A stretch of DNA of 64,000 nt from Cohnella lupini (GCF_003386205.1 NZ_QRDY01000007.1:186001-250000), one strand, 5' to 3'. Shown: positions 50,028-60,201, counted from the stretch's first letter. The notes: generated from the sequence alone by a model not told the origin. Numbers and translations are program-made.

Positions 50028-50849
50028 ATGCAAACAAGATCAAGCACCGTTTTTTTCAAATATCTGCTTCTCATCGCTTTGGCCGCGCTATTCCTCGTTC
50101 CCGTTTACGTTATCATCGTTACTAGCTTTAAGGGCTTGGACGAAGTTACGCTGGATAAAATGTGGCATCTTCCGAAGGGTTTGGATTTTGCCGGGTATAA
50201 AGAGGCTTACGATAAATTGCTTCCTAACTTGCGGAATAGCTTCCTGCTAGCGATACCGGCAACCGCATTGTCGGCGCTGATGGGAGCGATGAACGGATAC
50301 GTGTTATCCAAATGGTCTTTCCGCGGTTCGAACTTGTTGTTCGCGCTTATGCTGTTCGGCATGTTCATTCCTTACCAGAGCGTATTGATTCCCTTGATTC
50401 AATTCATGCAGCAAATCGAGCTCTACAATTCGATTCCGGGTCTCGTGCTCGTGCATGTCATCTACGGACTTCCGATATGTACGCTTATGTTCCGGAACTT
50501 CTACGTCGGAATCCCAACGGAGATGCTGGAAGCGGCGAAGATCGACGGCACGGGGTTTTTCGGAATTTTCCGCAGAATTATGCTTCCCTTGTCCATTTCC
50601 GGGTTCGTCGTGGTATGCATCTGGCAGTTCACGAGCGTATGGAACGAATTCCTATTCGCCGTAACCCTCACTACGCAGAAGAAGCAGCCGATCATGGTCG
50701 CCTTGCAAAATTTGTCCGGCAGCCAGATCGTTCATTGGAACGTCCAGATGGCAGGGGCATTACTCGCGGCGTTGCCGACGCTGCTAGTGTACGCGTTCCT
50801 TAGCCGCTACTTCGTTCGGGGATTGCTCGCAGGATCTATTAAAGGGTAG
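50028..50849 (+). CDS. Sugar ABC transporter permease (MalG/UgpE type)
   Basis: Membrane permease of 273 residues with about six helices and EAA loop ([20 protein letters not shown]). AAAGGAG lies inside the end of the first permease gene. The family pairs with the MalF-type subunit to form the channel. It closes the operon, with a terminator 50 bases after. Confidence 0.9.
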   Translation: MQTRSSTVFFKYLLLIALAALFLVPVYVIIVTSFKGLDEVTLDKMWHLPKGLDFAGYKEAYDKLLPNLRNSFLLAIPATALSALMGAMNGYVLSKWSFRGSNLLFALMLFGMFIPYQSVLIPLIQFMQQIELYNSIPGLVLVHVIYGLPICTLMFRNFYVGIPTEMLEAAKIDGTGFFGIFRRIMLPLSISGFVVVCIWQFTSVWNEFLFAVTLTTQKKQPIMVALQNLSGSQIVHWNVQMAGALLAALPTLLVYAFLSRYFVRGLLAGSIKG

Positions 50850-50898
50850 TCTATTATAGAGGTGATAGTTAATCTCCGATAAATCCATTTTCATTTGA

Positions 50899-50924
50899 AG
50901 CTTGAGAAATCAAGCTTTTTTCTC
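50899..50924 (+). terminator. Terminator of the sugar transporter operon
   Basis: AAGCTTGA (50899-50906), GAAA loop, TCAAGCTT (50911-50918), then TTTTCTC. Confidence 0.85.
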
Positions 50925-50965
50925 GTTTCTGCTCGTCATAATTTCTATAATCTACTAATTATTTC

Positions 50966-50994
50966 TTGACTGGATATCTCCATGGCCATAAACT
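50966..50994 (+). promoter_or_regulatory. Promoter candidate of the large SLH protein gene
   Basis: TTGACT (50966-50971), 17-base spacer, TAAACT (50989-50994). It leaves an 80-base leader. Confidence 0.5.
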
Positions 50995-51074
50995 ATATAC
51001 TGATGAGTATGTAAATAAATTGTCGAAAATGACGCGTAAATGGTAGAAGAATGATTACAGGGGTGCTATTCATT

Positions 51075-54000
51075 ATGAAGAAGAAAGTATTATCGATGCT
51101 GCTGCTTGTTACGATGGCCGCTTCGTTGCTGCCGAGTTCGATTCCGTTCGTACGCGTGGCATCAGCGACTCAGTTAATTTGCGTAGGCACCGTCGGAGGC
51201 GTATGGAGCGCCGATGACGGGTGGTGCGAAATCGACACGGTTACCGAGTTGAACAACATCAGCAATAATAGTATGACTTGGGAAGAGAACTATCGGTTAA
51301 CGGGGAATATTGATTTGACCTCTTACAATGGGAAGCGGATCGGTGACCCGTTTACGCCTTTTACGGGGAAGTTTGACGGCAATGGCTTCACCCTTAGGAA
51401 TCTGACGATGAATTCGACTAAAAACGTCGGCTTCTTCGGAGGAACGGAGGGCGCCACGATTGAGGACGTGCATCTGGTTAATATTGATGTAACCGGTTAT
51501 CAGTATGTCGGAGGCTTGGTAGGCGATGCAATTAATACAACGATAATCAATTCCTCCGCGGAAGGAGTCGTAACTGGGAATGACTCGGTAGGCGTTCTTG
51601 TCGGTTACAATGAACATTCCAGCATTATTGACAGTTACTCCCATGGCGAAGTTATTGTAGGCGCCAGTCCTGTAGATAGCTATGGAGGTTTGGTCGGCTA
51701 TAGTACTGGAACAATTACCGGCTCTTATACAACGGCTAAAGTAGGAGCAGGATCGGCGGCTGGAGGTTTGGTCGGCGATAATGTGTATGACGATACAGAT
51801 ATTACAAACTCGTATTGGAACGGGGATACGAGCGTAATTAACGTTTCCGACGGTGGCACCAAGAGTGATACGGCAAATATGAAGCTCAGATCTACCTATG
51901 ACGCATGGGATTTTACTAGCGCTAGCCCGACGTGGGGGATGATTGATAAGATTACCTATCCGCTTCATTTCGGAGACTATAAGAAGGTAGCGTTGAATTC
52001 TTTGGGGATTGAAGATCCCGACGGCGATGCAACGATCGTCTGGGATCGCGATTTTACGGGAGATAACGGAGTTTACGAGTTGCAAGTCGTTAATAGGACT
52101 AACGCTTTAACAATATCGGCTGAATCTATGGAATCAGCGTCGAGCATTGCCTTCTTCGAGGATACGGATATGTCGGACGCCAATCCCCCAAGCACGGCGA
52201 TACCTGACCTGGATTCAGATCAAGTCGTGACGGTGTCGCTTGCCGAAGGGAAAAACGTGTTCGGCGTTCAAGTAACCGGAGATAACGACCGGGAAGCTAT
52301 GTATCTTCTGACCGTCATTCGTGAAGATGGCTCATTGGATTATCCGCATCGGATTTCGACCGCCGACGAATTGGCGCAAATCGGCCAAGCGAGCGGTTAT
52401 GATTTGGACGATGCATATGTGCAGGAAGCGGATCTCGACTTGAGCGGTTTAGCATGGTCGCCGATCGGAACCGCAGTCAGTCCTTTTGAAGGTAACTTCA
52501 ACGGCCAATCCCATACGATTCATCATCTAACGATCAATCGGACCGCCCAATCGGATATCGGTTTGTTCGGCTCGACGAATAATGCGACAATTGCGAACGT
52601 ATCGCTGTTGGGTGTCGACGTCCACGGCGGAATTCGCGTCGGAAGCTTGATCGGAAACGCGGCCGGAACCTTGACGTCAAGCCGAATTGCCGTGCAGGGT
52701 GCGGTATACGGAAATACCCAAGTTGGAGGACTCATTGGCTCGTCAACGGCCGTCCTCAATATAGACGAGTCCTATTCCGCCGCGAGAGTAGAAGGAAACA
52801 GCGATACCGGAGGTCTGATCGGCAGACATACGGGTACCAACACGATTACCGATTCGTTCTGGGACAAGGACGTGAGCGGACAGTCTTCTTCGCCGGGAGG
52901 GGGCGCCGACAAATCGACGACGGAAATGATGACTCCCCTGACTTATAGCTCTTCCAATTGGCCCTTTGCTGTCGGCGGTTGGGGGATCATCGAGGGAACG
53001 ACTTACCCGATGCCCTATAACAGCCTTCAAGGTGCTTTACTTAGCAATGTGACCGTCACGATCGCCGGAGCGAACATACCGCTTTCATTTAATAGAAATA
53101 AAGGTAGTTATTCGCTGGCGCTTACCGCGCCGGTACCCGAAGCGAAAGTAACAGTCGTACCGAACAATGCAGGCGCGACGATCGCGATTGACGGTCAGGC
53201 AGGCGGTACAAAAGACGTGGATTTGGATTTCGGCATCAATAATATTATCGATATAAGGACGACGGGTACCGACGGATGGCAAGGCGTATATCGTCTCGCG
53301 ATATCCGTTCCCGTGCCGAAGCCGGTCGCCGTGGATGTGCCCAGCAACGCGAAATACGGCATCGGTGACGAGTTGGATTTTACCGTTACCTACGATTATC
53401 CGGTTGAAGTCGATACGGGCAATATTCCGTCATTGCCGATCACGTTGGATGACGGAGAGAAGGCAGCCCTCTACATCGGTCAACCTAGCGGGCAGTCTGA
53501 GAAACTGAGCTTCAGATATACCGTGCAAGAAAGCAACGAGGCTAACGGCGGAATAGAACTCGGGAACGCATTGGTAGCCTCCTCTCCCGGCTCAATCGTC
53601 GGCGTCGGCGATCCGGCCGCGGCTTCCATGCAATTACCAAGCTCTCTTCCGGTGACGAACGGCATCGTGATCGACGGAATTAAACCGGAGATAGAATTGA
53701 CGCCTTCCACGACGAATCCGACGAAAGATTCGATTACCGTGACGGTGAATGCGATTGGAACGGGAACTAACATACTAGAGCTTAAGTTGGGTAATGGCAA
53801 TAAAGACGTTTCGTACTTCGCTTTATCGGGAACGACCGTAACGGGAAATGAATTCGTCGCCGATGATAACGGCGATTATACGGTGTACGCGATGGACCAA
53901 GCGGGCAACGAACAAGTGAAGTTCATCAAGATTACGAATATTTTAACGACGAAACCTACGATTCTCTTGGACTATCAACCTAGAACCCCCACTCGCGGAG

Positions 54001-55496
54001 CGGTGGAAGTTTCAGTAACGGCATCCGTATACGATGCGGCGGGAGGAAACGGTCTCCAAAGGCTGAAATGGTCGGCCGGGGCACTAAGCACGGGTGATTT
54101 TGCGGATCCGACTTTTGGCGCGGACGTCGTTGCGGAGGCGTTCTCGGTATCCGCGAACGGAGATTATACCGTCTATGCCATCGATACTGCTGGTAATGAG
54201 CGGACAGAGAACATCGAGATCACGAATATCATTACAACGAAACCAACGATAGTACTTGATTATAATCCGCGAACTTCGACTGCCGATGCGATAGAAGTTT
54301 CGGTTACGGTATCCGTATATGATGCTGCTGCCGGAAACGGACTACAAAGGCTGAAGTGGGCGGCAGGCGCGTTAAGCGCCGATGATTTTGCGAATCCGGC
54401 TTTCGGTTCGGACGTCGTTGGGGGGACATTCTCGGTAACGGCAAACGGTGACTACACCGTCTATGCAATCGATTCGGCGGGTAATGAGCAGATCGAGAGC
54501 ATTTCGATTTCGAATATCGAAAGCAAACCTAATCAAATGAATTCTCCAGTCCTGATCAATCCTCAATGGCATCAATATCTGATTGATCCTAAGAAAGATA
54601 ACGTTTTGACTTTTGAAGGATTAACGTTGCATATTCCGGCAGGCGCTGTCGATCAGCCGACGTTTATGACGATGGAGGTTGTGACGGATGCGGCGCTTAA
54701 GCTTGTGCAGACCAATCAGCAACTGCTCAGCAAAGCGTATGAGTTGAAGAAATATACGGCGGGAAATTTTAAAGTTCCCATTAAGCTCAGCATTGAATGG
54801 GATGACGCTAAGATCGGCGATAATCAGAGGGCTGCGATAGCCTACTACGATGAGACCGCCAAACATTGGGTAGCGCTCAAAGGAAAGGCAGAAGGCTCGC
54901 AAATAACAGGCGAAACGGATCATTTCACGAAGTTCGCGGTAATCTCCGTTGCACTCGAACAGCCGGTTCTTTCCGACATTAACGGACATTGGGCGGAGAA
55001 GGCTATCCAAGAAGGAGCTGCAGTTGGACTCGTAAGCGGGTATTCAGACGGCACCTTCCGTCCTGAACAGTCGGTAACCCGAGCAGAGTTCGTAACGATG
55101 CTGCATCGGTTGCTCGAATGGTCGGCCGGAGCGAAAGCGATCTTCGTCGATGATGCGGACATTCTGCCTTGGGCAAACGAATCGGTGTCGGCTGCAGTCA
55201 ATGCCGGCGTAGTTAGCGGTTATCCAGACCAGAGTTTCCGTCCGGGAGCCCGCATTTCGCGTGCTGAAGCCGCGGTCATGGTCTCCAAAGCGGACGGTTT
55301 GCAAGTTGCCAAGGTAACGAAGACGGAATTCGCGGATGATGCCGCTATTGCGGCTTGGACCAAGCCTTATATTAACGCGGCACAAACGGCAGGACTGATT
55401 CAAGGTCAAGGAGGGAACAAGTTCAATCCGCTGTCTAATATGACGCGTGCAGAAGCGGTCGTCCTTCTTCTACGGCTTGCGGCTTCTTTCAAATAA
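51075..55496 (+). CDS. Large S-layer-homology surface protein with GLUG, cadherin-like and Ig-like repeats
   Basis: Exported protein of 1473 residues. Signal peptide (KVLSMLLLVTMAASLLPSSI, cleavage near VASA) is followed by two blocks of GLUG-type strands (about 75-280 and 440-640; YVGGLVGDAI, YGGLVGYSTG, TQVGGLIGSS), each followed by a cadherin-like beta sandwich, then a run of Ig-like repeats (about 870-1155) and a ZU5-like piece. Three C-terminal SLH modules (about 1300-1473; VTRAEFVTMLHRLLEW, ISRAEAAVMVSKADGL, MTRAEAVVLLLRLAAS) bind the cell wall. AGGGGTG precedes the ATG at 51075. Probable adhesin or cell-surface structural protein; no catalytic domain was recognised. Confidence 0.87.
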   Translation: MKKKVLSMLLLVTMAASLLPSSIPFVRVASATQLICVGTVGGVWSADDGWCEIDTVTELNNISNNSMTWEENYRLTGNIDLTSYNGKRIGDPFTPFTGKFDGNGFTLRNLTMNSTKNVGFFGGTEGATIEDVHLVNIDVTGYQYVGGLVGDAINTTIINSSAEGVVTGNDSVGVLVGYNEHSSIIDSYSHGEVIVGASPVDSYGGLVGYSTGTITGSYTTAKVGAGSAAGGLVGDNVYDDTDITNSYWNGDTSVINVSDGGTKSDTANMKLRSTYDAWDFTSASPTWGMIDKITYPLHFGDYKKVALNSLGIEDPDGDATIVWDRDFTGDNGVYELQVVNRTNALTISAESMESASSIAFFEDTDMSDANPPSTAIPDLDSDQVVTVSLAEGKNVFGVQVTGDNDREAMYLLTVIREDGSLDYPHRISTADELAQIGQASGYDLDDAYVQEADLDLSGLAWSPIGTAVSPFEGNFNGQSHTIHHLTINRTAQSDIGLFGSTNNATIANVSLLGVDVHGGIRVGSLIGNAAGTLTSSRIAVQGAVYGNTQVGGLIGSSTAVLNIDESYSAARVEGNSDTGGLIGRHTGTNTITDSFWDKDVSGQSSSPGGGADKSTTEMMTPLTYSSSNWPFAVGGWGIIEGTTYPMPYNSLQGALLSNVTVTIAGANIPLSFNRNKGSYSLALTAPVPEAKVTVVPNNAGATIAIDGQAGGTKDVDLDFGINNIIDIRTTGTDGWQGVYRLAISVPVPKPVAVDVPSNAKYGIGDELDFTVTYDYPVEVDTGNIPSLPITLDDGEKAALYIGQPSGQSEKLSFRYTVQESNEANGGIELGNALVASSPGSIVGVGDPAAASMQLPSSLPVTNGIVIDGIKPEIELTPSTTNPTKDSITVTVNAIGTGTNILELKLGNGNKDVSYFALSGTTVTGNEFVADDNGDYTVYAMDQAGNEQVKFIKITNILTTKPTILLDYQPRTPTRGAVEVSVTASVYDAAGGNGLQRLKWSAGALSTGDFADPTFGADVVAEAFSVSANGDYTVYAIDTAGNERTENIEITNIITTKPTIVLDYNPRTSTADAIEVSVTVSVYDAAAGNGLQRLKWAAGALSADDFANPAFGSDVVGGTFSVTANGDYTVYAIDSAGNEQIESISISNIESKPNQMNSPVLINPQWHQYLIDPKKDNVLTFEGLTLHIPAGAVDQPTFMTMEVVTDAALKLVQTNQQLLSKAYELKKYTAGNFKVPIKLSIEWDDAKIGDNQRAAIAYYDETAKHWVALKGKAEGSQITGETDHFTKFAVISVALEQPVLSDINGHWAEKAIQEGAAVGLVSGYSDGTFRPEQSVTRAEFVTMLHRLLEWSAGAKAIFVDDADILPWANESVSAAVNAGVVSGYPDQSFRPGARISRAEAAVMVSKADGLQVAKVTKTEFADDAAIAAWTKPYINAAQTAGLIQGQGGNKFNPLSNMTRAEAVVLLLRLAASFK
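53946..54521 (+). repeat. Tandem 288-base repeat inside the SLH protein gene
   Basis: Two copies (53946-54233 and 54234-54521) each encode a 96-residue Ig-like unit beginning TTKPT and containing GNGLQRLKW and GDYTVYAID. A more divergent, slightly shorter unit lies just before. The copies differ at scattered sites, so the duplication is not recent. Confidence 0.75.
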
Positions 55497-55525
55497 GTGC
55501 GAGCAACCGCGCCTCAAATTGCTTT

Positions 55526-55563
55526 AACCCAGGTTCGAGAAAACTCGAGTCTGGGTTTTTTTG
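55526..55563 (+). terminator. Terminator after the SLH protein gene
   Basis: AACCCAGGTTCGAG (55526-55539) pairs with CTCGAGTCTGGGTT (55544-55557) with a central mismatch, followed by a T-run. Confidence 0.85.
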
Positions 55564-55669
55564 TGTAAACCAACCCAAGCCACATATCCTCCCACCTGTT
55601 CGTTCTGTATATTCCTGCAAGTCTGAACTCATTATAGATGGAAACTGTCAATCTCAGAGGAGTAGGAAT

Positions 55670-56446
55670 ATGGGAAAACTAGATGGGAAAGTCGCGTTGA
55701 TTACCGGAGGCAATAGCGGAATCGGTTTGACTGCCGCAAAGCTGTTTGTAGCAGAAGGAGCGAAGGTTGCAATCACGGGCCGGAATCAAACTACATTAAA
55801 CTCGGTGGCAGCAGAGCTTGGTCCTAATATTTTCGCGATTCAAGCGGATGTAGCTGATCCGGCAAGTATGGTTAACGCGGTGTCCAAAGCGGTCGCCTTC
55901 TTCGGCAGGCTGGACATCGTTTACGCAAATGCCGGTATTGCATCTGCTACACCTTTGGGAGAAACCGAGTTATCGATTTTCGAGGAAGTACTTAAGATCA
56001 ACGTAACCGGAGTCTTTTTCACGGTGCAAGCCGCTTTGCCTCATCTGAAGGAAGGAGCTTCTATTATCTTGACCGGTTCGACGCGCGCTACGGACGGTGC
56101 ACCTGAAAGATCCGCCTATGCCGCGAGTAAGGGAGCAATCAGCAGCATGGCTAGAGTATTCGTATCCGATTTGTCGCCGCGGGGGATCCGCGTAAACACG
56201 GTGGTACCGGGAGCAACCCGCACGCCAATTTGGAAAAAGACGACTGATGAAGAAACTGCAAAGCTGGAAGCCGCCCAAGCGCGAACGATACCTCTTAACC
56301 GTATGGGTGATCCGAAGGAAGTCGCCCGTGTCGCCTTATTTCTGGCTTCCGATGATTCTTCATTCGTTCAGGGAGCAGAAATTACCGTTGACGGAGGAGC
56401 ACGTTCAGCGCCCTTAGGTGCACCTATATTCAGTCTTAGAGGTTAA
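55670..56446 (+). CDS. SDR-family oxidoreductase
   Basis: Classical SDR of 258 residues: TGGNSGIG (12-19), YANAG-type motif, catalytic Ser in LTGSTRA and YAASK. AGAGGAG precedes the ATG. The C-terminal end (VDGGARSAPLGAP) is typical. It stands alone; substrate unknown. Confidence 0.88.
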   Translation: MGKLDGKVALITGGNSGIGLTAAKLFVAEGAKVAITGRNQTTLNSVAAELGPNIFAIQADVADPASMVNAVSKAVAFFGRLDIVYANAGIASATPLGETELSIFEEVLKINVTGVFFTVQAALPHLKEGASIILTGSTRATDGAPERSAYAASKGAISSMARVFVSDLSPRGIRVNTVVPGATRTPIWKKTTDEETAKLEAAQARTIPLNRMGDPKEVARVALFLASDDSSFVQGAEITVDGGARSAPLGAPIFSLRG

Positions 56447-56513
56447 TGAAAACTTTATTAACGGGAAAAGATAAGGGAGCATCTTACTAATTGCAACTGA
56501 GGAGGCCTCTATT

Positions 56514-57092
56514 ATGAACAAATTGCTTAGAGCAGCACTAGCCATGATTTTTGTCAGTTTTATTCTTGTCTCCGGGTTAACTCCTAGGGCTAATTCCCAG
56601 GAAGTGTCGAAGCCGGTGTTACGACAAGCAAGCCCAGAAGACGCGGCCAAGGCATTGAAGACGCTAAATAGCTTCTACAAACCTGCGCTTAATGGCCGAT
56701 TCCCAGGCTCGGTGAACGGACTGAAGATAGGGGTAAGCACCCGTAAAGAAGTCATCGGCAAGATCGGCCAGCCGGACCAGCCGAGAAGGAATGCCGCTGG
56801 GTTCGATAGTTATACTGCGAATATGGGGCACCCGGGCTACGCAATAGCTTACAAACTGAACAAGATTCGGGAAATGCGCTACTTTGGAACGAATGTCGAA
56901 CGGCAGACGAATATTGGGGGCATAACTAAAAAATTACTTATTCATAAGTGGGGTGTGCCTTCCAACTCGGTGACTATTCGTAACGGTTCCTTGGTGCAGC
57001 AAAAAATTACCTATTACCGCGGCAAATTCAAGCTTGCGTTTATCTTCAACTCCAGTACGAATCTGGACCACATTAACCTGCTTAAGCGCTAA
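56514..57092 (+). CDS. Secreted YjgB/DUF4309-like protein
   Basis: Protein of 192 residues with a signal peptide (LLRAALAMIFVSFILVSGLT) and a C-terminal domain resembling YjgB of Bacillus (LKIGVSTRKEVIGKIGQPDQ, GGITKKLLIHKWGVPSNSV). GAGGAGG precedes the ATG. YjgB-type proteins are exported and under general stress control in B. subtilis; no SigB promoter was identified here. Confidence 0.75.
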   Translation: MNKLLRAALAMIFVSFILVSGLTPRANSQEVSKPVLRQASPEDAAKALKTLNSFYKPALNGRFPGSVNGLKIGVSTRKEVIGKIGQPDQPRRNAAGFDSYTANMGHPGYAIAYKLNKIREMRYFGTNVERQTNIGGITKKLLIHKWGVPSNSVTIRNGSLVQQKITYYRGKFKLAFIFNSSTNLDHINLLKR

Positions 57093-57103
57093 CGCAAAGA
57101 GGA

Positions 57104-57148
57104 GAACCGATCGTGTGTGTAAGACTACACACATTTATCGGTTCTTTT
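57104..57148 (+). terminator. Terminator after yjgB-like gene
   Basis: GAACCGAT (57104-57111) pairs with ATCGGTTC (57137-57144), with an inner GTGTGTG/ACACACA pairing, then TTTTC. Confidence 0.75.
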
Positions 57149-57425
57149 CATTATAAATTTAAATCAAAAAGCAGCGGCCGAATAGGTGCTAAAAAGCGAT
57201 TCCGCCTCTCATGTTAATGCCCTTTGCGAAGAATGAAATGACATTTGTCATACGAAAAGCATTCATTTCACGGATACCGACAAACGGATTTGCAAGGTAG
57301 CGACGGTGTCCATGTTACTCGGCCTGCACAGAGCATCAACCTGTTCCACTAAGCCATTCATGTTCATAGGGAACGGTTTAGTGGCAGCCGCGATTTCTAC
57401 CGGCCGTGCAAAACGTCAAAAAGAG
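57149..57425. other. Gap without a supported gene
   Basis: Read leftwards, about 49 codons between two stops (57425-57280) give a protein-like string (RPVEIAAATKPFPMNMNGLV, then EQVDALCRPSNMDTVATLQI). It has no start with a ribosome site and may be a gene fragment. On the plus strand nothing convincing is seen. Confidence 0.25.
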
Positions 57426-58430
57426 TTATACCCCACCGAGCAATTTTCCATTAAACACAATCATCAAAGTACGTATGAAGAGATAACAGATTACGAAAGT
57501 TAAAAACGCCAATAAAATAATCGCAATTGCATCCATGATCCACGAGTCCATGTATATGGCATATTTCAATGCCGCATTAACGAGCGCTGCGATCGGGAAG
57601 CTGAGCGCCCACCATGTCGGTCCGAAAGGAACGGACTTTCTGAACACTTTAGAGAGCAGAACCAGGAACATAAACAATCCGAAATAAAACAGAATCGAAG
57701 CGAAGGGATCTATTTTCTGCACATAATTCGTATAACCGAGAAAACCGACCTCGAACGGCGCGATCAAAATCATCAAAGACGGAGTCAGCGCCGCGGGCAT
57801 GGGTTCGTGGTGGATGAGCCTCGAAATGATAAGCCCGAAGAATACCAAGGCAACGAATCCCCCGATCGCCATGCTTAATATATTGATTTCGTTCGTCCAC
57901 TCGAACGGCATTGTTCCTCCCGCTACGGCTATATCCAAAGTTGCTACACCGGGAATCAACCATGCCGGCACCACATTGGAAGGCACCAAGGAACCTTTCA
58001 GTACCCTCGACAAGATAAGGAAGGCAAGAATAAAGGTAAAGATCGCTCCTAGGATCCATATCGTTTCGCTTAATACCGAGCTATAAGAACCGATGACAGT
58101 GGACAACAAAAGCAAGGATACCGCGATCGTTCCGAAAAAGTTACCCAAGATCGGATGCGCAAATTCCGAAGCGACCTTCGCGGGATAACGAATGGCTTTC
58201 ATTGCATAACAAAACACCAAAACGATAAACGCCACGATTGCTATCCAACCGCAAATGTCCGACAAGATATTCGGCGTTCCGAATACCGTATGGGATAACC
58301 TCCATGCCAATGCCAAACCCGATATCCCCATGACGGAACCGAAGAGATTAACGGGTAAATTTTGAATCGATCCGATTTTATTTACGCGTGATGCATGTCT
58401 TGCCACTACCAATTCCCCCATATCACTCAC
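57426..58430 (-). CDS. TDT/SLAC1-family membrane transporter (TehA-like)
   Basis: Integral membrane protein of 334 residues with about ten helices, of the tellurite-resistance/dicarboxylate transporter (SLAC1 anion channel) family. Motifs include PVNLFGSVMGISGLALAWRL at the first helix and FGPTWWALSFPIAALVNAAL near the end. GTG at 58430 or the ATG three codons in could be the start; neither has a strong ribosome site. It diverges from a LysR-type gene, its likely regulator. Confidence 0.85.
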   Translation of the reverse strand: MSDMGELVVARHASRVNKIGSIQNLPVNLFGSVMGISGLALAWRLSHTVFGTPNILSDICGWIAIVAFIVLVFCYAMKAIRYPAKVASEFAHPILGNFFGTIAVSLLLLSTVIGSYSSVLSETIWILGAIFTFILAFLILSRVLKGSLVPSNVVPAWLIPGVATLDIAVAGGTMPFEWTNEINILSMAIGGFVALVFFGLIISRLIHHEPMPAALTPSLMILIAPFEVGFLGYTNYVQKIDPFASILFYFGLFMFLVLLSKVFRKSVPFGPTWWALSFPIAALVNAALKYAIYMDSWIMDAIAIILLAFLTFVICYLFIRTLMIVFNGKLLGGV

Positions 58431-58501
58431 CGCTTTCTCTGTGCTGTTATAAGTCTGAAGTCATTGTATGTGAGCTGATTGAATAGATCAATGCTATCGT
58501 T

Positions 58502-58518
58502 TCTATGGTTTCCATAGA
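58502..58518. promoter_or_regulatory. Candidate LysR-type operator between TDT and LysR genes
   Basis: TCTATGG-TTT-CCATAGA is a perfect inverted repeat of the T-N-A type bound by LysR-family regulators. It lies 72 bases from the TDT start and 150 bases from the LysR start. Confidence 0.6.
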
Positions 58519-58667
58519 TAAACCTAATGATGATCGAGGAGGATAAACGCATTTCAACTAATGAAAACCTTACAATGAAATGATAGATAATAACTTTGAA
58601 ATCGGATATCCTATTTTAGGAACTGGTTCATATTTAGAGTCCGCTTTGCCGCTTAGGGGGATTAACC

Positions 58668-59594
58668 ATGGAATTGAGACAATTGGAATATTTCGAGGCG
58701 ATTTGCGAAGAACTTCATTTTACACGAGCTGCGGAGAAACTAGGAATAACCCAACCGACGCTCAGTCATCAGATAAAGTCTTTGGAGGGTGAAATCGGCG
58801 TACAGCTATTCGATCGACTTGGCAAACGCATCGAATTGACGGAAGCCGGAGCTATCCTTAGAGAGCAATCGGCGATTATTTTCACGGCGTTGAAGAACGC
58901 GAAAGAACAGATCTTGGAATTGAACGCAGGCGAACGCGGAATGTTGTCCATCGGGTGTTTACCGGGTGAACTTAATCATATGGTTTCTTCCCTCCTAGTC
59001 GAATTCAACCGAAATTCACCTCGCATACAGATCAGGATCGTCGCAGCCGAGAATCTCATTGAACGTATCTTTAGTAATGAACTTGACGTGGCCGTTACGA
59101 TAATGCCTATAGCGGATGAGCGCATCGAGAAGATCCCTCTCTATTTCGAGCAGTTCTATTTAACGGTATCTTCCGATCATCCGCTAGCGAACAGGGAATT
59201 TATCGCGTTCGAAGAGGTCAAGGAATTTCCGCTAATCCTCTTCCCGCAAAATCATAAATGCCGACAGTTGATCGATATCACTTGTAATACTTCAGGGGTC
59301 CAACTCATTCCGTTCATTGAAACCAATACGATCGATTCGATTATTAATCTCGTTAAATCTAATGCGGGAGCTAGCATTTTATCCAAATCATTATTGGATC
59401 TTCATAACGACGCTTCACTGAAAGCCGTTAAAATCGTTAGCCCAACGCTTTGCCGGCAGATCGTCATGATCTATCGCCGAGATAAATTCTTGAGCCGCGC
59501 CGCCAAAGCTTTCATCGCATTGATGAAGAAACACGTCTCCGACAATCGGATCGGTGATCAAGTCCAATGCGACGTTGAATCATTTGAGCTATAG
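58668..59594 (+). CDS. LysR-family transcriptional regulator
   Basis: Regulator of 308 residues: N-terminal helix-turn-helix (FTRAAEKLGITQPTLSHQIK) and a LysR substrate-binding domain (SIGCLPGELNHMVSSLLVEF onward). AGGGGG precedes the ATG. Divergent to the TDT transporter gene with a palindrome between them, so control of the transporter is likely. It resembles the CynR/CysL-like group; the effector is unknown. Confidence 0.9.
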   Translation: MELRQLEYFEAICEELHFTRAAEKLGITQPTLSHQIKSLEGEIGVQLFDRLGKRIELTEAGAILREQSAIIFTALKNAKEQILELNAGERGMLSIGCLPGELNHMVSSLLVEFNRNSPRIQIRIVAAENLIERIFSNELDVAVTIMPIADERIEKIPLYFEQFYLTVSSDHPLANREFIAFEEVKEFPLILFPQNHKCRQLIDITCNTSGVQLIPFIETNTIDSIINLVKSNAGASILSKSLLDLHNDASLKAVKIVSPTLCRQIVMIYRRDKFLSRAAKAFIALMKKHVSDNRIGDQVQCDVESFEL

Positions 59595-59596
59595 AG

Positions 59597-59630
59597 AACG
59601 GCATCCCCATCGGAGATGCCGTTTTCTTTG
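59597..59630 (+). terminator. Terminator after the LysR gene
   Basis: AACGGCATC (59597-59605) pairs with GATGCCGTT (59615-59623), then TTCTTTG. Confidence 0.8.
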
Positions 59631-59720
59631 TATTTCATCGCGTTAACTGCAGTATACTTAAATGGAATTTTCTGCAACTATTTAACCTTGGGTTCGTTTG
59701 TAAGTGAGAGGGGGGAGTTA

Positions 59721-60164
59721 ATGAAAGTTTTTATCATATTTCTATCTTTGTTGGGTCTATTAACCTCATGTAGCTCGCATTCGGGTATTAATGATAAGAA
59801 AACCGGAAAAGTGGGTTCAGTCCATGAGCAGAACTTGATTCTTCATATCAGTAAACCTGAAGATCAAAGTTATAAGGTTTATAAGAAGATTGAGGATAAT
59901 GAAACTGTGCAAACTTTAATGAATGTTTTACAAAATGTTTCATGGGAAAATGCAAAGATATCTATGTCCCGTGGACCTGATTATAAAATTAAAACGATTA
60001 ACATAGACAGAACTATTTCATATGAACCAATTACTTACGCTGTGTGGATCACACCAATGAAAGACTTACTTGAAATAATTATTGAAGGACAGTCCAAATA
60101 TGGAAAGCTTTCAAAACAAGAGAGTACAATTTTATTAATGACATTAAGGAGCAATGACGAATAA
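59721..60164 (+). CDS. Small lipoprotein of unknown function
   Basis: Protein of 147 residues. AGAGGGGGGAG precedes the ATG at 59721. A short signal peptide ends in lipobox LTSC (Cys17). The rest is hydrophilic (YKVYKKIEDNETVQTLMNVL, ISYEPITYAVWITPMKDLLE). A+T-rich. No named family recognised. Confidence 0.7.
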   Translation: MKVFIIFLSLLGLLTSCSSHSGINDKKTGKVGSVHEQNLILHISKPEDQSYKVYKKIEDNETVQTLMNVLQNVSWENAKISMSRGPDYKIKTINIDRTISYEPITYAVWITPMKDLLEIIIEGQSKYGKLSKQESTILLMTLRSNDE

Positions 60165-60201
60165 CACCGGATTCGATATTTATGAAACTGTCGATGTAAC
60201 A

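Noticed and set aside
53946-54521. Tandem repeat considered as a mobile or regulatory repeat
   Set aside because: It is in frame inside the SLH protein gene and encodes Ig-like units, so it is a coding repeat.
57306-57503. 65-codon plus-strand frame near the TDT gene end
   Set aside because: It runs into the conserved C-terminal part of the TDT gene and lacks a ribosome site.
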